A stretch of DNA of 63,843 nt from Flavobacteriales bacterium UBA6049 (GTDB lineage Bacteria; Bacteroidota; Bacteroidia; Flavobacteriales_G; Salibacteraceae), in the NCBI GenBank assembly GCA_002429085.1, contig DIYR01000137.1, positions 1-63,843 of the forward strand, read 5' to 3'. Shown here in pieces: positions 60,166 to 63,843 of the stretch (the first letter of the stretch is position 1; the number at the start of each line of letters is the position of its first letter). Under the pieces are notes generated by a model. The model made no database searches and was not told where the DNA came from. It saw nothing but the letters and a program-made list of their open reading frames with translations. The position numbers and the translations under genes are program-made.

Positions 60166-62586
60166 ATGATTACAATGAATAAATTCTTATTCACCCTTTT
60201 ACTTTGGGGAATAATTGGGTTGTCTTATACATACGCCCAAACTATTACCATTACCAACTCCGAAACCAAAGAGCCATTGGCCTATGTAACCATTCATAGC
60301 CAAGCCCCTTTAGCATCTGCTACTACCAATGTTATGGGACAAGCAGACATCAGTGCGTTTAAAAATGCTGAGCGTATTGAAATTAGGACCGTGGGCTATA
60401 AAATGGTTAGGAAAAGTTACTCAGAATTAGCATCGAGTTCTTGGAAATTGGAGATGGATCCTTCTCAGATAGATTTAGATCAAGTAGTTGTTTCAGCTAC
60501 TAAATGGACTCAACCTAAAAGAGAAACCCCTCACAAAATCACTACAATTACCTCAAAGGAAATTGCATTACAACAACCTCAAACAACGGCTGATTTACTT
60601 GGTGTTTCTGGAGAAGTATTCATCCAAAAAAGCCAGCAAGGTGGTGGAAGCCCAATGATTCGTGGTTTTGCTACAAACAGATTATTGACGGCAGTTGATG
60701 GCGTTCGTATGAATACGGCCATTTTTAGGAGTGGGAACTTGCAAAATGTCATCTCACTGAATCCATACACCATTCAGCAAACAGAAGTATTTTTTGGTCC
60801 AGGATCCGTTATTTATGGAAGCGATGCCATTGGAGGTGTTATGAATTTCTACACCTTACAACCTCAACTCTCTACCACTAATGATCCATTAATTACAGGA
60901 AAAGCTGCAACACGATATTCATCTGCCAACAATGAATTAGCAACTCATGCCGATGTAAATGTTGGATGGAAACGATGGAGTTTATTGACTAGCTTTACTC
61001 ATAATCGATATGGCGATTTAGAGATGGGATCCGTTGGCCCAGATGAATACCTCCGTAATGAATACGTGGAGCGTGTGAATGACCAAGACGTGATTGTTCA
61101 AAACGACAATCCTCAACTGCAAAAACATAGTGGTTTCACACAAAATCACTTTATGGGCAAACTTCGTTTCCAACCTAATCAAGCATGGAATTTCATTTAT
61201 GCCTTCCACTACTCTGCAACTAGTGATTATGACAGGTATGATCGTTTAATACGCTATAGAGATGGATTACCAAGAAGTGCGGAATGGTATTATGGTCCGC
61301 AGATTTGGATGATGAATCAATTGAGTATTGAACATCAAAAACCTACTGTTATGTATGATCAGTTTACTATTCGATTTGCTCAACAGCATTTTGAAGAAAG
61401 CCGTCATGATCGTGACTTTGGTGATTCACTCAGAAATAACAGAACAGAAGAAGTAGAAGCATACTCAATCAATTTAGATTTTGTAAAAACATTGAACCCT
61501 AAACATCAGATATTATACGGTGCAGAAGCCGTAATTAACGAGGTCACTTCTAGGGGTGAGATAGAAGATATCGTGTTAAATCAGAGTTCAGATGGTGCAC
61601 CTAGATACCCAGATGCAACTTGGAATTCATATGGTGTTTTCGCGACCTATCGTTTCAAACCAACTAACAAATGGACATTAGAGGCTGGTGTTCGATACAA
61701 TTCCTTTGGAATTGATGCAACATTCGATACGCAATTTTACCCTTTACCATTCGAGACAGCAGATTTATCTAATGGAGCAATTACGGGTAGTGTTGGAGCA
61801 GATTACAATCCAACAGAAACATGGAGCATTAGTGCCAATTTAGCTACAGGTTTTAGAAGCCCTAACGTGGACGATATGGGGAAAATCTTTGACTCTGAAC
61901 CAGGGTCTGTTGTTGTACCAAACCCAGACATAGAAGCTGAATACGCTTACAGTGCTGAAATTGATATTGCCAAAGTACTTGGTAACTTCTTGAAAATTGA
62001 TATCGCAGGATATTACACTTTGTTAGATCAGGCATTAGTTCGAAGAGATTTCCAATTAAACGGTGCCGACAGCATTTTATACGATGGTGAAATGAGCAAA
62101 GTACAAGCTATTCAAAATGCTGCTAACGCATCAGTTTATGGGATTCAAACTGGTATTGAAGTAAAGCTACCTGAAGGCTTCATGCTACACAGTCAATTCA
62201 ACTGGCAGAAAGGTGAAGAAGAGTTAGATGATGGTTCTACTAGCCCTAGTCGACATGCTGCTCCATGGTTTGGAGTTACTCGCTTAGGGTATCAACATCA
62301 AAAATTCACTCTTGAATTCAACGTTCAATATAGTGGCGAAGTATCTTTTGAGGATATGCCTGAAAGTGAAGTTGCAAAAGATTATATCTATGCTAGCAAT
62401 GATCAGGGAAATCCCTATTCTCCTGGATGGTACACTTTGAATTTGAAAACAATGATTCCAGTTACTAAACAGATCATTATTACTGGAGGAATCGAAAACC
62501 TTCTAGATAAAAGATACAGACCATTCAGCTCTGGATTAGTTGCACCAGGACGAAACATTGTACTTGCACTTACAGCTAAATTCTAA
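60166..62586 (+). CDS. TonB-dependent receptor, heme/siderophore type
   Basis: An 806-residue outer-membrane receptor. A signal peptide (about 1-24, ending YTYAQ) precedes a regulatory-like domain (25-105). The plug (about 105-235) has VVVSATKWTQPKRETP, GGGSPMIRGFATNRLLTAVD and VFFGPGSVIYGSDAIGGVM. This plug form is common in heme/hemoglobin and transferrin receptors. The barrel ends NLLDKRYRPF and ALTAKF. Length is typical. It forms an operon with the M3 peptidase and the membrane-anchored hypothetical. The ligand (heme, copper or zinc) cannot be fixed from sequence. ATG60175 is an alternative start. Confidence 0.9.
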   Translation: MITMNKFLFTLLLWGIIGLSYTYAQTITITNSETKEPLAYVTIHSQAPLASATTNVMGQADISAFKNAERIEIRTVGYKMVRKSYSELASSSWKLEMDPSQIDLDQVVVSATKWTQPKRETPHKITTITSKEIALQQPQTTADLLGVSGEVFIQKSQQGGGSPMIRGFATNRLLTAVDGVRMNTAIFRSGNLQNVISLNPYTIQQTEVFFGPGSVIYGSDAIGGVMNFYTLQPQLSTTNDPLITGKAATRYSSANNELATHADVNVGWKRWSLLTSFTHNRYGDLEMGSVGPDEYLRNEYVERVNDQDVIVQNDNPQLQKHSGFTQNHFMGKLRFQPNQAWNFIYAFHYSATSDYDRYDRLIRYRDGLPRSAEWYYGPQIWMMNQLSIEHQKPTVMYDQFTIRFAQQHFEESRHDRDFGDSLRNNRTEEVEAYSINLDFVKTLNPKHQILYGAEAVINEVTSRGEIEDIVLNQSSDGAPRYPDATWNSYGVFATYRFKPTNKWTLEAGVRYNSFGIDATFDTQFYPLPFETADLSNGAITGSVGADYNPTETWSISANLATGFRSPNVDDMGKIFDSEPGSVVVPNPDIEAEYAYSAEIDIAKVLGNFLKIDIAGYYTLLDQALVRRDFQLNGADSILYDGEMSKVQAIQNAANASVYGIQTGIEVKLPEGFMLHSQFNWQKGEEELDDGSTSPSRHAAPWFGVTRLGYQHQKFTLEFNVQYSGEVSFEDMPESEVAKDYIYASNDQGNPYSPGWYTLNLKTMIPVTKQIIITGGIENLLDKRYRPFSSGLVAPGRNIVLALTAKF

Positions 62587-62591
62587 TATAA

Positions 62592-62623
62592 AAAAGCCCG
62601 TTCGATTGCTCGAACGGGCTTTT
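62592..62623. terminator. Bidirectional terminator
   Basis: A perfect 14-bp stem (62592-62605 with 62610-62623) with a TTGC loop has T-runs on both strands. It lies between convergent TonB-receptor and sppA genes. Confidence 0.92.
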
Positions 62624-62643
62624 AAAGAAACAGTTTCTCTTAT

Positions 62644-63843
62644 TTATTGAACATTTAAATAGAAAGGCATACGTGCCTGAATTCCATCTTGTTCAGAAAT
62701 CTCTTTTAACTGCTGAACATACGGATACATATCTCCAAGAGTATATTCCATATATGAGGCATACGCTTGACCTGAGAATTCCTTCATCAATTCTTCAAAC
62801 GGATCTTTCAATTCTGGTAATTCTTTCAATTTGTATTCTTCTAACTCAGCTTGAGCTGCGGCATATTCAATGGCATCATTCAAACCTCCCAGTTCATCTA
62901 CCAAACCAATTTCCTTGGCAGCAATTCCAGTCCAAACTCTACCTTGAGCAATAGCATCTACTTCTTGAACAGTCATCCCTCTCCCCTCAGCAACACGAGT
63001 TAAGAAAGTATCGTAGATCATAATTACACTTTCTTGAATAACCTTGTTTTGATAGTCTGTTAGAGGAGCATCCAGAGTCATCATAATGGCATTTTCATTG
63101 GTTTTCACTTCGTCAAAAGTCAATCCAATTTGCTCATTCAAAAATTTCTGAGCATTTGGAATCATACCAAAAACACCAATAGATCCAGTTATCGTTGTAG
63201 GCTCAGCAAAAATCCTATCCGCATAAGTTGAGATATAATATCCACCTGATGCTGCTAAATCACCCATTGAAACTATAAATGGTTTTTCAGCTTTAGCCAA
63301 CACGGTTTCTCTCCAAATCACATCAGATGCCAACGCACTACCTCCAGGAGAATTCACTCTGAACACAATTGCTTTTACAGAACTATCTTCCCTTGCCTTA
63401 CGAATTGCAGCAGCTGTTGTAACGGAACCAATTGTTCCATCACCTCCTCTACCAGAGTTAATTCCTCCTTCTGCAAATACAACAGCTACTTTATCCTTGA
63501 TTTTATAGCTCGGAGTTTCATCTTCAGACTTTGTCACTTTCGCTTTAGCATACTTCCCAAGAGAAATAAACTCTAAATCTTCACGCTCATCTTCACCTAC
63601 TTTATCCATCAAGATGTTCATTACTTCATCTTCATGCATTGTTGCATCAATCATTCCTAACTCAACCGCTTCCATTGGATTCTGAGCTTTCAAACTATCC
63701 GCAATAACCATTAGCTCTCCTACCGAAATACCTCTAGAATCTGAAATATTCGTTACCATATATCCCCATGCAGAGTTCAGTAGATCTGTTAGTTGCTGAC
63801 GGTTAGCCTCACTCATCTTATCGTACATGAATGGTTCAACAGC
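62644..63843 (-). CDS. sppA: Signal peptide peptidase SppA, 67K type (5' end outside window)
   Basis: A membrane-bound serine protease that removes cut signal peptides. About 400 codons are visible; the frame is open to the window edge, reading AVEPFMYDKMSEANRQQL, so the ATG at 63828 is internal. The catalytic Lys of the 67K form lies just before SAxEPF and so just outside the window. The nucleophile Ser is in GDLAASGGYYIS, followed by AEPTTITGSIGVFG. The N-terminal half domain and the C-terminal S49 domain are both represented, as in E. coli SppA. The C-terminus is YPYVQQLKEISEQDGIQARM. Confidence 0.95.
   Translation of the reverse strand, partial: AVEPFMYDKMSEANRQQLTDLLNSAWGYMVTNISDSRGISVGELMVIADSLKAQNPMEAVELGMIDATMHEDEVMNILMDKVGEDEREDLEFISLGKYAKAKVTKSEDETPSYKIKDKVAVVFAEGGINSGRGGDGTIGSVTTAAAIRKAREDSSVKAIVFRVNSPGGSALASDVIWRETVLAKAEKPFIVSMGDLAASGGYYISTYADRIFAEPTTITGSIGVFGMIPNAQKFLNEQIGLTFDEVKTNENAIMMTLDAPLTDYQNKVIQESVIMIYDTFLTRVAEGRGMTVQEVDAIAQGRVWTGIAAKEIGLVDELGGLNDAIEYAAAQAELEEYKLKELPELKDPFEELMKEFSGQAYASYMEYTLGDMYPYVQQLKEISEQDGIQARMPFYLNVQ

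Noticed and set aside
1..63843. CRISPR arrays, rRNA genes, insertion sequences, prophage genes
   Set aside because: No regularly spaced repeats, rRNA signatures, transposases or phage structural genes were seen.

Overview
The window comes from a member of the Bacteroidota, most likely a marine flavobacterium-like or cryomorphaceae-like lineage. The evidence is SusC-type TonB receptors with carboxypeptidase-regulatory N-termini, a PorV-like protein next to a giant secreted protein with a T9SS-like C-terminus, a bacterial geranylgeranylglyceryl-phosphate synthase, a reg-prop/Y_Y_Y histidine kinase with a LytTR regulator, Omp28-type lipoproteins, DUF3127, a DUF5687 ABC permease, and promoters of the Bacteroidota form TTTG-N17-21-TAnnTTTG. 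The DNA is A/T-rich and tightly packed, and several convergent gene pairs overlap at their 3' ends. Both window edges cut genes: urocanate hydratase on the left and SppA on the right.

Layout. 1-8.0 kb: the end of hutU, a 7TM-DISM histidine kinase, a CPBP-like membrane protein, an extended SDR, GGGP synthase, a phosphopantetheinyl transferase and ahcY. 8.0-12.9 kb: a degenerate Rieske-fold lipoprotein, then two small envelope proteins leading into a propeller histidine kinase and LytTR regulator. 13.2-22.6 kb: a TonB receptor, a 1447-residue secreted protein and a PorV-like barrel. 22.7-29.1 kb: greA, a HIT protein, ruvC, a flippase-like protein, a GT2 glycosyltransferase, a short-chain fatty acid transporter, DUF3127, a flavin reductase and tRNA-Leu(UAG). 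29.2-37.1 kb is accessory. It holds an unknown protein, a duplicated promoter-gene-terminator cassette that includes a TonB-plug/vWA chimera, a three-gene P-loop / PIN-GNAT-PUA / ASCH operon, a DUF808 protein and a lipoprotein. 37.1-48.6 kb is an envelope-stress type locus: a TerB-like protein, a giant AAA ATPase, a YqiK flotillin, YqiJ, PspA and DUF2170. A divergent XRE-S24 regulator plus a PLD nuclease-like pair follows. 48.6-63.8 kb: an MFS transporter, a DUF5687 ABC permease broken by an amber codon and its ATPase, a TPR protein, a CPA2 antiporter, tandem Omp28-like lipoproteins, a sulfide:quinone oxidoreductase, an M3 peptidase, a heme-type TonB receptor and sppA.

The best candidate for an undescribed system is the operon at 33350-35722. 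It joins an adenylate-kinase-like P-loop protein to a tri-domain PIN nuclease / GNAT acetyltransferase / PUA-like protein and a free ASCH protein, with start/stop overlaps and terminator isolation upstream. Two further loci deserve attention. One is the PspA-flotillin-AAA operon with its neighbouring XRE-S24/PLD pair and tandem operator. The other is the TonB-plug/vWA fusion, whose plug closely matches the receptor 18 kb upstream. All functional statements rest on motifs read by eye; no database search was possible.
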